Assembly (NCBI GenBank): GCA_028571685.1
Contig: CM053141.1
Coordinates: forward strand, 138,722,833 to 138,786,832
From: Heterohyrax brucei
Taxonomy: Eukaryota; Chordata; Mammalia; Hyracoidea; Procaviidae
Length of the DNA: 64,000 nt
Reading direction: 5' to 3'
Positions 32,938-44,399 of this stretch are shown piece after piece. Made by a program: the position numbers and the translations under genes. How positions within the stretch are numbered: position 1 is the first letter of the stretch; each line of letters opens with the position of its first letter. A model generated the notes under the pieces. The model was not told the DNA's origin. It was given only the letters and a program-made list of their open reading frames with translations, and did not search any database.

Positions 32938-33245
32938 TTATTGTTATTGCTAGTTTTCATCTAGTGAGTGTCTTCTCAAGGAGACCTTATATATAATGGA
33001 ATGAAACATTGTGAAGTCCTGTGCCATCTCCGTGGTCATTGGTTTGTTTGAGTCTGTCATTGCAGCCATTGTGTGAGTCCATCTCATTGAGGGTTTCTCT
33101 CATTTTTGCTGACCTTCTACTTTATCAAACATGATGCCCCTTTCTAGCAAACTGGTCTTACCCGATGACTTGTTCAAAGTAAGCAAGCTGGAGTCTCGCC
33201 ATCCTCACTTCTGAGGCGCATTCTGGTTGTATTTCTTTTATGTTT
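32938..33245 (-). mobile_element. RTE LINE 3' end, minus
   Basis: 'ttgttattgctagttttc' tail, then 'agtcctgtgccatctccgtg', 'gtccatctcattgagggttt', 'catgatgcccctttctagc' and 'gagtctcgccatcctcactt'. Confidence 0.72.
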
Positions 33246-33630
33246 ATTCTATTATGTCAGTTGCACCTTCCTGTGAATGTGTTTGTCATGTTGTATTCTC
33301 CTGTGGTGTTGGAGAGTTAAACACGGGTTCTTCAGGGAGCACCGGGGTTATAAGATGTGTAAGAGGAGTGAGGTGAGTGGCCCTCCAAGGGCAGAGAGGG
33401 CAATAAGGCCCATGCCATCAGAGGGCCTAGCTAGTCTATGTCACTGTAAGCGAAGATTTCAAGGTTACATTCTTTCCAAAGCCATTTAGTGTCCAGCTGG
33501 ATGATGGTTTGGATAGAGATTTTAGGGAATAGGCAGAGTTAGGCTGCTTTGTGTATTTAAAACAACAACAACAACAAAACAAACCTCTATTTCCCTGAAA
33601 TTTACATATAACCCTGTCCATGCTAACCAT
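33246..33630. other. Unique DNA, nothing recognised
   Basis: Slightly GC-richer than its surroundings around 33340-33440, but no exon signals were found. Confidence 0.3.
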
Positions 33631-33792
33631 AGGAAACCCTAGTGGCATAATGGTTAAGTTCTATGGCTGCTGCTGACTGAAACGTTGGCAGTTCTAATCT
33701 ACCAGGCATAGCTTGGAAACTCAGTGGGGCAGTTCTACTCTGTCCTATAGGGTTACTGTGAGTAGTAAACAACTCAACGGCAATTTTTAAAA
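33631..33792 (+). mobile_element. AfroSINE
   Basis: 'ggaaaccctagtggcataat', 'ggggcagttctactctgtcc', 'tatagggttactgtgagtag' and 'caactcaacggcaattttt'. Confidence 0.87.
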
Positions 33793-33869
33793 AAATAATG
33801 CTACCCATACATATATAGTCCATTTAAATGGAAATTAAGATTCTCTCTGCTTCATTCAAGTACAAGCTA

Positions 33870-34065
33870 ATGCAATAATAACTAATATTTATATCATGCT
33901 GTCCATTTACAAAGCAGTTGCATAGGTATCATCTCATTTGCTAATTCCAGCAAATTCTGTAATGTATAATTGTCTTCCTTATCCCACTAAAAGAATTGAG
34001 CAGCATCATGGTTAAATGATTTGTGGAAGGTCTCAGAGCTAGCCAGTGGGATGTGTTTGTAGGGA
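33870..34065 (-). repeat. MIR
   Basis: 'aataactaatatttatatca', 'catctcatttgctaattcc' and 'gaaggtctcagagctagcca' follow a minus MIR. Confidence 0.55.
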
Positions 34066-34473
34066 AGCACACCTCATCTTTGGGGTCCTTTGGCTACATC
34101 AAGCTGCCTTTCTGACTGCACATTTGTTTCCCTTCCAGAAACCTGAAAAATGCTGGGATCCTAAATCAGAGATTAGTTTTAACAAACTAAAGTACTGACT
34201 CAGGTCTTTCTAATTTACTTGGATACACATAGTCAGTCTAAAGTCTAAATTACAGAAACACTTTTGTGCTCAATCGGATGACTTTCACGGATTTGTGAAC
34301 TTATTAAAGAACCAGCTCTGTAATGAATGGATGTAGCAGATAACATCTGAGCTCCAGCCACATTCCTGAGATCCTTTGGTAATGTTTGTGGATACTAGTG
34401 AACTTGGTGTGATTTGCTTCCAGTAGCCAGTACCTGTGACCTTCCTCCTTTCCCCCCAGAAAACTGTCTTTAA
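34066..34473. other. Unique DNA, nothing recognised
   Basis: No gene or repeat was recognised up to the L1 insertion site. Confidence 0.3.
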
Positions 34474-35297
34474 AACTTGGCAACTATGGGGCACAGTCAA
34501 GACGGTGGACTAAACACACATCTCCCTAAATTCCTCTGGAAACCGGGAACTGAACTGATAATTAAACAGAGCCTTCTGGACACCTAGTGAGCCATAGGAC
34601 ATGGCATAGGGCTGTTACCTTGGACTTCATACAACTGAACAGTAAACTTCCTCTCTTTCGCTGACCCCTGCTCTTGGTGAATACTGGCTTTCATGGACCA
34701 AAGGTAACTTGCCACTTTGTTCTCTGTTTTAGCCGGCAGGTGGAGCTGGGACTTGTCTAGCAGCTAATTTCAGAAGCACTGCTGGTGGGATCGGCAGGCA
34801 AAGTTGCCATATTTTGGGAGCCCAGCTTTGGACTCTATGCATCTCTGCACCTTTGGCCTCTCTTTCTGCTTCTGCCATTGACAAGCCAGTACTGAGGCCT
34901 GCTGGGAGCTTGTGAGGGATGCCATCTTGTTCCATTGGGAGGTGGATATAACCATACAGAGGCCTCAGCTGGACCTAATTTCTAGGCTGGGAAGCAGCAT
35001 GTGCCTGGAGGAGAGTGCTTTTCTGGCAGAAAAGCAATATTCTACACAGTGTCGCCTGTGGCTGGGGCCTGACAGCAGAGGTCAGCAAGGTAGAAGCCTT
35101 TCTGTATTTTGAACTGTAACATCTGGGGTTGGATATAGAGGTGCTTACTTTACCATCCAGTAAGAGGGTCCTGTACACCTGAACACCTGACTGACTTTGG
35201 AAGTTCTCAGATACCTTTTACCTTTCATTTTAACACAGCCTAGAGAAACAACTGCAGTCCATACTCACAGCATCTCTCCCAGCCTCTATTGACTCAC

Positions 35298-36240
35298 ATG
35301 ATGCCCCCCAAAGCAACAAACTCTGGAGAAAAGCGTAATGTAGAAATTACCGATGGTTTTAGAAGGCCCCCCAAAGCAAGCACCAAAGAACTTCCCAGAT
35401 GAAGAAATCTTTCTGAAAATATCAGACAGGATTGCATAGAGAGCCTTCCTAGACCTTATACAAAATGCAGCAGAGCAAAATGAAAAATTAAGCAAGCTGT
35501 TCGATCTGATGGAACACCAGTACTCTGAAATCCAACAGATCAAGAACAAAATCAAAGACATAGAAACTTCAATTCAAAGCCAAGAAAACAGAATGGAACA
35601 AATGCAAAATAGATTTTATGATTTGGAAGACAGAGTTACTGACTCCAGCATCTATGAGGAGAAATCAGAAAAAAGAAACAAGAAAAATGAACAAGCGTTA
35701 AAAAGAATGTGGGGCTCTATTAAGAGGAAAAATCTGCAATTAACTGGAGTTCCTGAACAGGGTGAGACACCTGAGAACACAGAAAGTATTGTTTCTGAGC
35801 TGCTGACAGAAAATGTCCCAGAAATTATGAAAGAAGAGAATATAGATATCCAAGATGCATGTCAAATACCATTCAATATAGATCTCAAAGGAAGACTGCA
35901 AGACACATTATACTCAAGCTTAACAAAATGAAACATAAGCAGAAACTCTTAAAGGCAGCAAGACTCGAAGCAAAACTAATATTCAGAGGGAAATCCTGTA
36001 GGCTTTCGTAGGATTTCTCTGCAGACAAAATGCTGGCACGGAGACAGTGGCATGACACATTCAAAGCCTTGAAGGAGTAGAACTTCCAACCAAGAATTAC
36101 ATACCCTGCAAAACTATTTTTCAAATGTGAAAATGAAATGAAAACTCTTGCAGATAAACAGAACTCAGAGACTTTGTAAACACCAAACCAAAGCTACAAC
36201 AAATACTGAAAGAATCTCTTGGCTTAGAAGAACAAAACCA
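35298..36240 (+). pseudogene. L1 ORF1 remnant (RNA-binding chaperone)
   Basis: It opens with a double ATG at 35298 (M-M-P-P-K-A-T-N-S-G-E-K) but hits a stop after 34 codons. A long frame (35509-35931) carries the coiled coil (heptad-like I-K-N-K-I-K-D-I-E and N-R-M-E-Q-M-Q-N-R-F) and the start of the RNA-recognition region. The C-terminal domain continues in another frame to about 36240 with the Q-P-R-I-T-Y-P-A-K-L motif. At least one frameshift and several stops make it non-functional. Confidence 0.82.
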
Positions 36241-36613
36241 CTAACTTTATATTTTAGAAGCAAATACAGGACACATCACCCAGAAACCTACTCAGTTATG
36301 GAAGGCTCCAAACTCAATCAAAGCTGTAATAGTGAAAGAAATGATCCAGTGATCATATCATGAAAACTATGATATCATTGTATTGAAAAGAGGAATGTAC
36401 TGTAGTTGTTATAGTCCTTCCAGATGGAGAGGAATTTAATAAGACTGGTAGTAATTAAAATTGGGTTTATACATAGTTTATTAAGCAGGATCATAGGGGC
36501 AGCTGTAAAGCATGTTAAAGATGCAGCATATCAAATCAACAAATGTAATGCAGGAGTCTCACCAACCACAAAACCAACCCTGAAAAAAGTGACAGATCAA
36601 TTCACAAAGAAGA

Positions 36614-39600
36614 ATGTCGCATCAACACAAAAATAAACACAGCACAATGACAGCCCTAAACACTTACCTATCAATAATTACATTGAATGTGAATGGACTG
36701 AACGTTTCAGTAAACAGACATCAAGTGACATCTTTGATCAAAAGACATGATCCATCCATATGTTGCCTGCAAGACTTAAAGATAGGAACAAACTGAAAAT
36801 TAAAGGATGGAAGAATATATATCAAGCTAACAATACACAAAGAAGAACAGGTGTAGCAATTCTAATCTCAGATAAAGTAGATTTTAATGTAAAAATCCAC
36901 CATCAAGGACAAGGATAGACACTATTGCTGAAAGGTTCAATACACAAGCAGAACTTAACACTATTAAATATTTATGCACCTAATATTAGAGCACCTAAAT
37001 ACATCGAAGAAACACTGACTACACTCAAAACCAAAATAGATCACTCCACAATAATAGTAGGAAACTTCAACACTCCACTGTCAGTATTGGACAGATCATC
37101 TAGAAAAAAGCTCAGTAAAGACACAGAAGAACTTATTGCCACAATTAACCAGCTAGACCTCATCAACATATACAGAACTTTCTATCCATCAGCAGACAAC
37201 TACACCTTCTTCTCTAGTGCACATGTAACATTTTCTGGAATAGGCCATGTGATAGGACATAAAGCAATTTTCAGCAAAATCCATACCATTGAATTAATGC
37301 AAAGCATCTTCTCAGGTCATAAAGCCATAAAAGTCAAAATCAATAGCTGAAAAAACATAGATAGAAAATGGAACTTGTGGTAACTGAAGATCTTGCTCAA
37401 AAAGCCATGGGTTATAGAAGAAATCAAGGATGAAATGAAGAAATTTATGGATCCAATGAGAATGAAAACACTTGCTACCAGAACCTATGGGACACAGACA
37501 AAGCAATGCTCAGGGGTCAGTTTCGCTCCATAAATGCACACATCTGGAAGGAAGAAAGAACCCAAACCAAAGAACTAACACTACAGCTTGAACAAGTAGA
37601 GAGAGAACAACACCGGAACCCCTCAGGCACCAGAAGAAAACAGATCATAAAGATTAGAGCAGAACTAAATGAATCAGAGAATAGAAGAACAATCAAAAAA
37701 ATCAAAAAGTCCAAAAGGTGGTTTTTTGAAAAGATCAACAAAATTGACAAACCATTGGCTAAACCTTCTAAAGAAAAACAGCAAAGGAAACAAATAACCC
37801 AAATAAGAAATGAAATCTGTTGTAACAGATCCAACAGAAATAAAAAATATCATAACTGAATACTATGAAAGACTGTGTTCTAACCGATTTGAAAACCTAT
37901 AGGAAATGGACAAGTTCCTTGATTCATACACCTACCAAAATTATCACAAGGTGAAGGAGAACAATAAACTGATCACAAAGGAAGAGATTGAAAAAGTCAC
38001 CCCAAAACTATGAACCAAAAAAAGCCCAGGCCCAGATGGCTCCACTGTAGAATTCTACCAAGCTTTTAGAGAAGAGTTATCTCCAATACTACTGAGACTA
38101 CTTCACAGTATAGGAAAGGGTGGAATACTCCGAAATTCATTCTATGAAGCCAGCATAACCCTGGTAACAAAGTCAGCAAAAGACCCAACAGAAAAGGAGA
38201 ACTAAAACAAGTATCACTCATGAATCTAGATGCAAAAATCTTCAATAAAATTCTTGCCAACAGAATATAACAACATACCCCCAAAATAATCCATCATGAC
38301 TGAGTTGAATTCATACCAGGGATGCAAGGCTGGTTCAACATCAGAAAAACAATTAATGTGATCAACCACATATCACAAAAGACAAGAATCACCTGATCTT
38401 GTCTATTCATGCAGAAAAGGCATTTGATAAAGTCCAACACCAATTTATGCTAAAAACTCTCAGCAAAATAGGGATAGATGGCCAATTCCTCAACACAGAA
38501 TGAATTTCGGAGTATGGCCCTTAGGGCCATACATGCAAAACCAACTGTCTACGTCATCTTCAATAGAGACAGACTGAAACAATTTCCCTTGAGAACAGGA
38601 ACTAAAAAAGGATGCCCACTCTCACCTCTCCTATTCAACACTGTGCTAGAAGTTCTAGCCAGAGCAATTAGACAAGATCAAGAAATAAAGGGTATCTACA
38701 TTGGCAAAGAAGAAATAAAAATCTCCTTATTTGCAGATGATAGGATTGTACACACAGAGAATCCTAAGGAAAACGTAAGTAAACTATTCATACTGATAGA
38801 AGAGTTCAGCAAAGTATCAGGATACAAGATAAATATAAGTAAATCAGTAGAATTCCTTTATACTGACAACAAGATTATTAAGGAAGAAATCACCAAATCA
38901 ATATCACTTACTATAGCCCCTAAGAAGATAAAGTACCTAGCAATAAATTTAACCAGAGGAAATAACAGACCTTTACAGAGAGAACTACAAGTCCTTACTA
39001 CAAGAAACTAAGAGAGACTTAGATAAATGGAGAAACCTACCCTGCTGATGGATAGGAAGACTTAACATTGTGAAAATGCCTATTTTACCCAAAGCAGTCT
39101 ACTTATATAGTGCAATCCCAATACAAACTCCAGTGACATTTTTTAATGGCATGGAGAAACAAATCACCAACTTTGTTTGGAGAAGGAAGAAGCCCTGGAT
39201 AGGTAATGCACTACTGAAGAAGAAGAATACACTGGGAGGCCTCTCACTACCCGACTTTAGACCTATTACACTGTCACACTAGTCAAAACATCCTAGTACA
39301 GGTACAGAAACAGACAGATAGATCAGTGGAACACAACTGAGACTCCAGAGATGACACCATCTTCCTATGAACAGTTGATATTCAACAAAGGCCCTAAGTC
39401 ATTAAACTGGGGTAAAAAAAACATCTCTTCAACAAATGGTGCTGGCAAAATTGGATATCCATCTGCAATGGATTGAAACAAGACCCTTATCTCACACCTT
39501 ATACAAAAACTGGATGAAAGACCTAAATATCAAATCTAAAATGATAAAGCTCATCCAAGAAAAAGAAGGAACAACAATGGAAGTTTTAATACACAATGTA

Positions 39601-40445
39601 GACAGACTTCAAAATCTGTCAAACAAATGACAAACAACAGAAAACAGATAAATGGGAACTACTAAGAATCAAACACTTTTGCTCATCCAAAGACTTTATT
39701 AATAGAATTAAAAGACCACCTACAGAATGGTAAATAACATTTGGTAACTATATGTCAGGCCAATGCCTGATTTCCATAGTCTATAAAGTACTACAAAATA
39801 TCAATAAGAAAAACATAAATCATCCAATTAAGCTATGAGCAAAGAAGACTGACAGACGCTTCTCTAAAGAGGAGATCCAGGCAGCCAAAAAAATACATGC
39901 AGACATGCTCATGACCATTAGCTATTAAAGAAATTCAAATCAAAACTACATAGAGATACCATCTCACCTCAGCAAGGTTGGCCATGAACCCCCAAATGCA
40001 AAACTATAAATGCTGGAGAGGGCTGTGGAGAAATTGGAGCTCTCCTACACTTTTGGAGGGATTGCAAAATGGTACAACCTTTTTGGAAGGCAATCTGGCA
40101 CTTCCTTAAAAAACTGGATCTAGATATACCATTTGACCCAGTAATTCCACTGCTTGGAAAATAGCCTACAGAATCAAGGCCATTCACACCAACTGATACA
40201 TGCACACAAATGTTTACTGTAACACAGTCCACAATAGCAAAAAGATGGAATCAACCCAGATGCCCAACAACAGAGAAATGGATAGGTAAACTATGATACA
40301 TATACTCGTGGAACACTATGCTATGATAAATAACAGTGATGATTTCAGGAAACATCTCATAACCTGGTTTCAATTGGAGGACATTATGATCAGTGAAAGT
40401 AGTCAGCCACAAAATGACAAGTATTGTATGAGGTCCCTACAATAA
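36614..40445 (+). pseudogene. L1 ORF2 remnant (endonuclease and reverse transcriptase)
   Basis: ORF2p nicks target DNA and reverse-transcribes its own RNA. The endonuclease starts with L-S-I-I-T-L-N-V-N-G-L-N (about 36674-36709). Its later motifs are damaged: V-G-N-F-N-T-P-L-S, where family members have D in place of the first N, and S-G-I-G-H-V-I-G-H-K, lacking the catalytic D before H. The reverse transcriptase region (38478-39011) keeps [13 protein letters not shown] and the F-A-D-D catalytic box at about 38731. A C-terminal region follows to about 40445. Many stops and frameshifts interrupt it. Confidence 0.87.
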
Positions 40446-41435
40446 GAACTTAAAAACAAACTCATGTGTGGAAGAAAAGACTCTTTGATAGCTACAAGGG
40501 TGGGGAAGGGGACACAGTGAGGGCGGAAGGTTTAGACTAGATAGTTGATAGAAATTTGGTTGGGTGAAATCAGTGACAGCATACATTAAAAAGATCAGTA
40601 TTAACTGGACTTCAAGGTAACATGATTACTCCTCCCATCTTAACCTAATATTGCAAGGACAGAGTAGCTGGGGTGGGGGGCTGGGTAGCATGTTCTCAGG
40701 CGACATCAAGGCCAATTAGCACAACTAGCTTTTTGCTAATGAAGACTCTCTGCACTCCACATTGGTGAGTGGTATCTGGGGTCTTAAAAGCTGCCAAGCT
40801 GCCATCTGAGGGTACAGCAAATGGTCCCAACTCAGCAGGAATGGATGATGACCAACGACCAAAACGACATGGGGGAAAGAGAACCCAGAAGACAGAGAAA
40901 CCCACATGAGTGGGTAACTACATTGACATGTGACCAGAGGAACCGGATTGTGCCTGGCCACCACTAGTGATTAGCCATGATGGAGCTCACAAAGTTGAGT
41001 CTCACTGGCAACAAAAGAATAAAAAGGGATGCATGCTGAGATCTCCACTAAAAGACTATAGTTGATAGTCTGGGGGCTTCAGAGTTCTCCTGGAAGAATT
41101 GCTCCTGGCCCTGATGCTGCCCCTGTCCATAAATCCTAATGAAGGTCAACTGTTCGAACAGGAATGGTTGGACTTGGCGATGCAGAGTGACTATATTTTG
41201 TGCGCACTTTATGGTTCTATGCATCTGTAGGATGTCGTCCTGCTGACCTCTTACTGGAGGAAGCTGAGTGTGTGGAGATGAGGTATTAGGAGATTTTTGG
41301 GAGGATAAGACATGTATGGAGCGGAGAGGAAGAGTGTGCTATCTGTCATTGGGCAGGGAGTGCAGTGGGAACTGCGTATAGATGGGCATGCAAATTTATA
41401 TGGGAATGTACATTTTCATTCAATCAATAAAAACA
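40446..41435 (+). other. L1 3' UTR
   Basis: About 1 kb of 3' UTR, including a G-rich run near 40667-40684. The reverse complement of the same sequence recurs at 49116-50100 and 58360-59380, which allows a three-way comparison of copy age. Confidence 0.8.
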
Positions 41436-41436
41436 A

Positions 41437-41622
41437 ACTTGACAACTAACAGAAAGGTTGGCCAACAGACTTCACCTAGAGGTACTTCAAAAGAAAGACC
41501 TGGTGATCTACTTCCGAAAGATTACAGCCACTGAAAACCCAATGTAGCATAGTTCTACTCTGACATACATGGGGTCAACATGATTCAGAATTAACTAGAT
41601 GGCAGCTGGTTTGGTTTGGTTT
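41437..41622 (+). mobile_element. AfroSINE, 'cacccagagg' subtype, hit by the L1
   Basis: The head piece 'cttgacaactaacagaaagg' matches the SINE phrase 'cttggctgctaaccaaaagg', followed by 'cttcacctagaggtacttc', 'aagacctggtgatctacttc', 'catggggtcaacatgattc' and 'gatggcagctggtttggt'. The proposed L1 target duplication lies in this head, so the L1 probably landed in the SINE's 5' part. Confidence 0.82.
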
Positions 41623-41932
41623 GTCCTGACTGTGAGGTGTTGGAGTGCCTTGGTTGGATGGCTGTAAGGAGTATAGTTTATACCCTGGAGCTACCTTGAG
41701 GGGTCAGACTGAAGTTCCTTTCTGTCAGTCTTGTAGCTGAGATTATGCTTTTGCTTGATTTCCTGTCCTTCCCAGTCCTGCTCCTCACACCCTTAATCAG
41801 TGTCCCCTGGGAGAACTTCTGTACTAAATCACTGGCATATAAATTCTTCAAATTCTTTTTCCAGGGGAATTGATCTAAGATGAAAGGTGCTAGAGGAATG
41901 TTGAAGAACCTTTTGATTATCCTAGTGTTTGG

Positions 41933-42147
41933 AGCCCCTCGGTGGAATAAATTGTTAGTGTGCTCAAAGGTTAGAGGTTAGAGGTTCAAGTGTACCCAGA
42001 AGCATCTCAGAAGATAGGCCTGGTGATCTGGTTCTAAAAAAAAAAAAATCAACCATTTGAAACCCTATGGGGTACAGTTCTACTCTGACTCACTTGGTGA
42101 CCATGAGTTGGAATCAATTGGACAGCAGCTGACTGGACGGCATGTTT
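41933..42147 (+). mobile_element. AfroSINE, 'cacccagagg' subtype
   Basis: 'gcccctcggtggaataaatt', 'agaggttcaagtgtaccc', 'aggcctggtgatctggttc', an internal A13 run at about 42038, then 'cttggtgaccatgagttgg' and 'gacagcagctgactgg'. Confidence 0.83.
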
Positions 42148-42184
42148 AGTGTTTATTTTCATATCTTCAATTAGGCCTCCAAAA

Positions 42185-42328
42185 TATTATTGCTATCAAG
42201 TCAGTTTCAACTCATAGTGACCCTGTAGGACTGCCCCATGGAGTTTTCAAGGAGATCTGGTAGATTCAAACTGCTGACTTTTCCGTTAGCAACAGTAGCG
42301 CTTAAATACTATGGCACCAGAGCTTCCA
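42185..42328 (-). mobile_element. AfroSINE (left of back-to-back pair)
   Basis: 'attgctatcaagtcagtttc', 'cccatggagttttcaaggag', 'cttttccgttagcaacag' and 'actatggcaccagagcttc'. Its 5' end touches the tail of the next copy with no spacer. Confidence 0.83.
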
Positions 42329-42467
42329 TGTTTTTGACTAAGTCAACTCATAACAGCTCTGTAGGACCAGTTAGAACTACCCCACAGAGTTTCCAAGGAG
42401 CACCTGGTGGATTTGAACTGCCGACCTTTTGGTTAGCAGCTGTAGCAGTTAACTACTACAACATCAT
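42329..42467 (-). mobile_element. AfroSINE (right of back-to-back pair)
   Basis: 'gactaagtcaactcataac', 'accccacagagtttccaagg', 'cctggtggatttgaactgcc', 'ttttggttagcagctgtag'. Same orientation as its neighbour. Confidence 0.85.
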
Positions 42468-42529
42468 TCAACTAAGCAGTTTCAATATTTCAGTGTTACT
42501 AGTCTTGTTGGTTACTGGTTGTCTGCTCT

Positions 42530-42660
42530 TAAATTATTTAAAGTCTCTGAATCTCTTTTCTCATCTCTAAAATGTAGATAGTATCATCTGTTTCTTAGTG
42601 ACGTGGTAGGAATTTAATGAGACGATGTTAGAAGAGCACTTAATATAATACTTAGAGATG
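42530..42660 (+). repeat. MIR, plus orientation
   Basis: 'tctctgaatctcttttctca', 'tctctaaaatgtagatagt', 'aggaatttaatgagacgatg', 'agagcacttaatataatac'. Confidence 0.7.
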
Positions 42661-43324
42661 ATGTTCAGATATTATCATCTAGTCTCCTTCCTATAATTTA
42701 CTGGGACAATTCCCTAGTAGCATTGTGGAAAATCTTTGCCAGTAGAATGAGTCAAACTCCACACAATAATTCTACAGCATTGCAGCCTTGTATATCTGTG
42801 AATTTCACAGACTTAGAGACAAAAGCCGTTTATAGTCCTGTAATCCAAGTGTCTCACAGTTTAGCAGCTGCTACTTGCAAATGCATTCAAGTCATGTTAA
42901 GCCACAAATATTAATAGCAGCCAGCAAAACCTCATTTGACTGAATTTTTGTTGACTCAAGGAAACCCAGCCTTTTATGGAGCCCCCTCTCCAGGAGTGCT
43001 CACACATGTCCACAATTATCTCGTGTCATTGCTGAGCCCAGACTTACAGCTTTATGTCCCTTTGCTGTCACAGAGTTGCTGATCCTAGGCTGCCATTCTG
43101 CTCTTAGCAGTGCTGCTGCTGCTAGTGAAGATAGAAATCACTCTCTTGATGTCACAAAAATGGAACAAAACTGCTGTACGTCAAGGTCTGGATCATCATT
43201 CTTGCTCTTGTGAGGACAGGAGGATATTTCTTTTTAATTTTTGTTTGCACTCAGCTGGGCTAGTTAGGGCAGGGTTGTGTGAACCCTCGGTGGTTCCTGA
43301 TGAAGTGTTTCTGCTGCAGACAGC
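42661..43324. other. Unique DNA, nothing recognised
   Basis: No repeat is recognised. A plus-strand frame of 102 codons (43110-43418) runs into a SINE and is unsupported. Confidence 0.3.
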
Positions 43325-43548
43325 AGAGCAGAAGCATGTAATCCTGTTGTTGTTAGCTGCCAGTGAGTTGGCCCGACTCGTGGTGACCCGTGTGTTACAG
43401 ATTAGAACTGTTCCATAAAGGTTTCTTGGCAGTAATCTTTACAGAAGGAGAGTGCTGGAACTTGTCTTCTAAAGAGTTGCTAGGTGAATTTGAGCCATCA
43501 AACTTAAGGTTAGCTGCTGATCGCAAACTGCTTATGCCACCCTAGGCC
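43325..43548 (-). mobile_element. AfroSINE-related element with TTG tail
   Basis: It starts with the reverse simple tail 'tgttgttgttagctgccag', then 'gcccgactcgtggtgacc', and ends in a diverged head with 'aggttagctgctgatcgc' and 'cttatgccacccta'. First of four minus-strand SINEs in a row. Confidence 0.7.
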
Positions 43549-43611
43549 CAATTGTTCCTAGAGACTCAATTGTAGAGCTAGAACTCCTTCCCATTGCCTT
43601 TGTTGTGTATT

Positions 43612-43852
43612 CATGTTGTTCTGCCTGACTCACAGTGACCCTGTGCATAATAGAATAGTTCTGCACCATCCCTAAGATTGACTGCAGATTGAGTAGTTAT
43701 GATCCATAGGGTTTTCATTGGCTGGTTTGCCAGACCTTTCTTCCTATCTTGTTTCTTAATCAAATGAGTGATGTCTGCACATGCCATGCATTGACTCGGA
43801 ATTGTACCTGAGTGAGAGTTCTACCACTGAACCACCACTCTCCTCTTCTGTA
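43612..43852 (-). mobile_element. SINE with tRNA-Gly-like head and RTE-like tail
   Basis: Read on the minus strand, the right end gives GTGGTTCAGTGGTAGAAC followed, after an anticodon-arm-like stretch, by a T-arm-like 'caattccgagtcaatg'. This matches the tRNA-Gly A box and overall layout, unlike the head of the other AfroSINEs. The body has 'ccagacctttcttcctat' and the tail 'gactcacagtgaccctgtgc'. A 40-bp internal segment (43668-43707) reappears at 45500-45539 inside another SINE. Confidence 0.7.
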
Positions 43853-43857
43853 TAAAA

Positions 43858-44022
43858 AACCAAACCAAACCCATTGCCATCCAGTGGATTCTGACTCACA
43901 GAGACCCTATAGGACAGAGTAGAAATGCTCCTATAGAGTTTCTAAGGAGTACCTGGTGAATTCAAACCACTGACCTTTTGGTTAGTAGCTGTAGCTCTTA
44001 GCAACTATACTACTGGGATTTC
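43858..44022 (-). mobile_element. AfroSINE
   Basis: 'accaaaccaaacccattgcc', 'gaccctataggacagagtag', 'cttttggttagtagctgtag'. Complete, including the ggtttggttt tail. Confidence 0.88.
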
Positions 44023-44055
44023 CTGTTTTCTTATGTATGTATATATAAAGAAGAC

Positions 44056-44206
44056 TCTTTATCATTGAGTTGATTTGGACTCATAGTGACCTTATAGGAC
44101 AGAGTAGAACTGCCTCATGGGGTTTCCAAGGAGTAGCCGGTGGATTTGAGCTGCTATCTTTCGGGTTAGCAGCTGTAGCTCTTAACCACTGCACTACCAA
44201 GGCTCC
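44056..44206 (-). mobile_element. AfroSINE
   Basis: 'attgagttgatttggactc', 'gaccttataggacagagtag', 'ggttagcagctgtagctctt' and 'aaccactgcactaccaagg'. Fourth of the run. Confidence 0.88.
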
Positions 44207-44368
44207 TATGTATGTGTCGCCAAGCCAAGTGCCGTCTGTGTGTGTGTAGGTATTAGTAAAGTCAGAAATCCAGTGCACCAGACATGATGGATTGGGAACA
44301 TCTTCACCGTGCTTCAAGGTCAGCAAACCTGCTAACTACTAAATGAGAAGAGTGCTCTGTTTTCTTGT

Positions 44369-44399
<31 letters not shown>

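Larger units (their letters stand above)
34487..41435 (+). mobile_element. Near-full-length L1 LINE, inactive
   Basis: The element starts with an L1-type 5' end (ggggcacagtcaagacggtgg), has a 5' UTR to about 35297, a broken ORF1, a broken ORF2 with endonuclease, reverse transcriptase and C-terminal region, and a 3' UTR from about 40446 ending in an 'aatcaataaaaaca' A-rich tail. Flanks AACTTGGCAACTA (34474-34486) and AACTTGACAACTA (41436-41448) are a 13-bp direct repeat with one mismatch, a likely target-site duplication. Length is about 6.95 kb. The same family gives the 3' ends at 49.1 kb and 58.3 kb. Confidence 0.9.

Noticed and set aside
38478-39011. 177-codon frame, the longest in the window
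   Set aside because: Not a host gene: it is the reverse transcriptase part of the dead L1 ORF2 and is annotated as such.
43800-43852. Possible tRNA-Gly gene
   Set aside because: Only the 5' half is close to tRNA-Gly; the acceptor stem and T arm are mismatched and it is joined to a SINE body.
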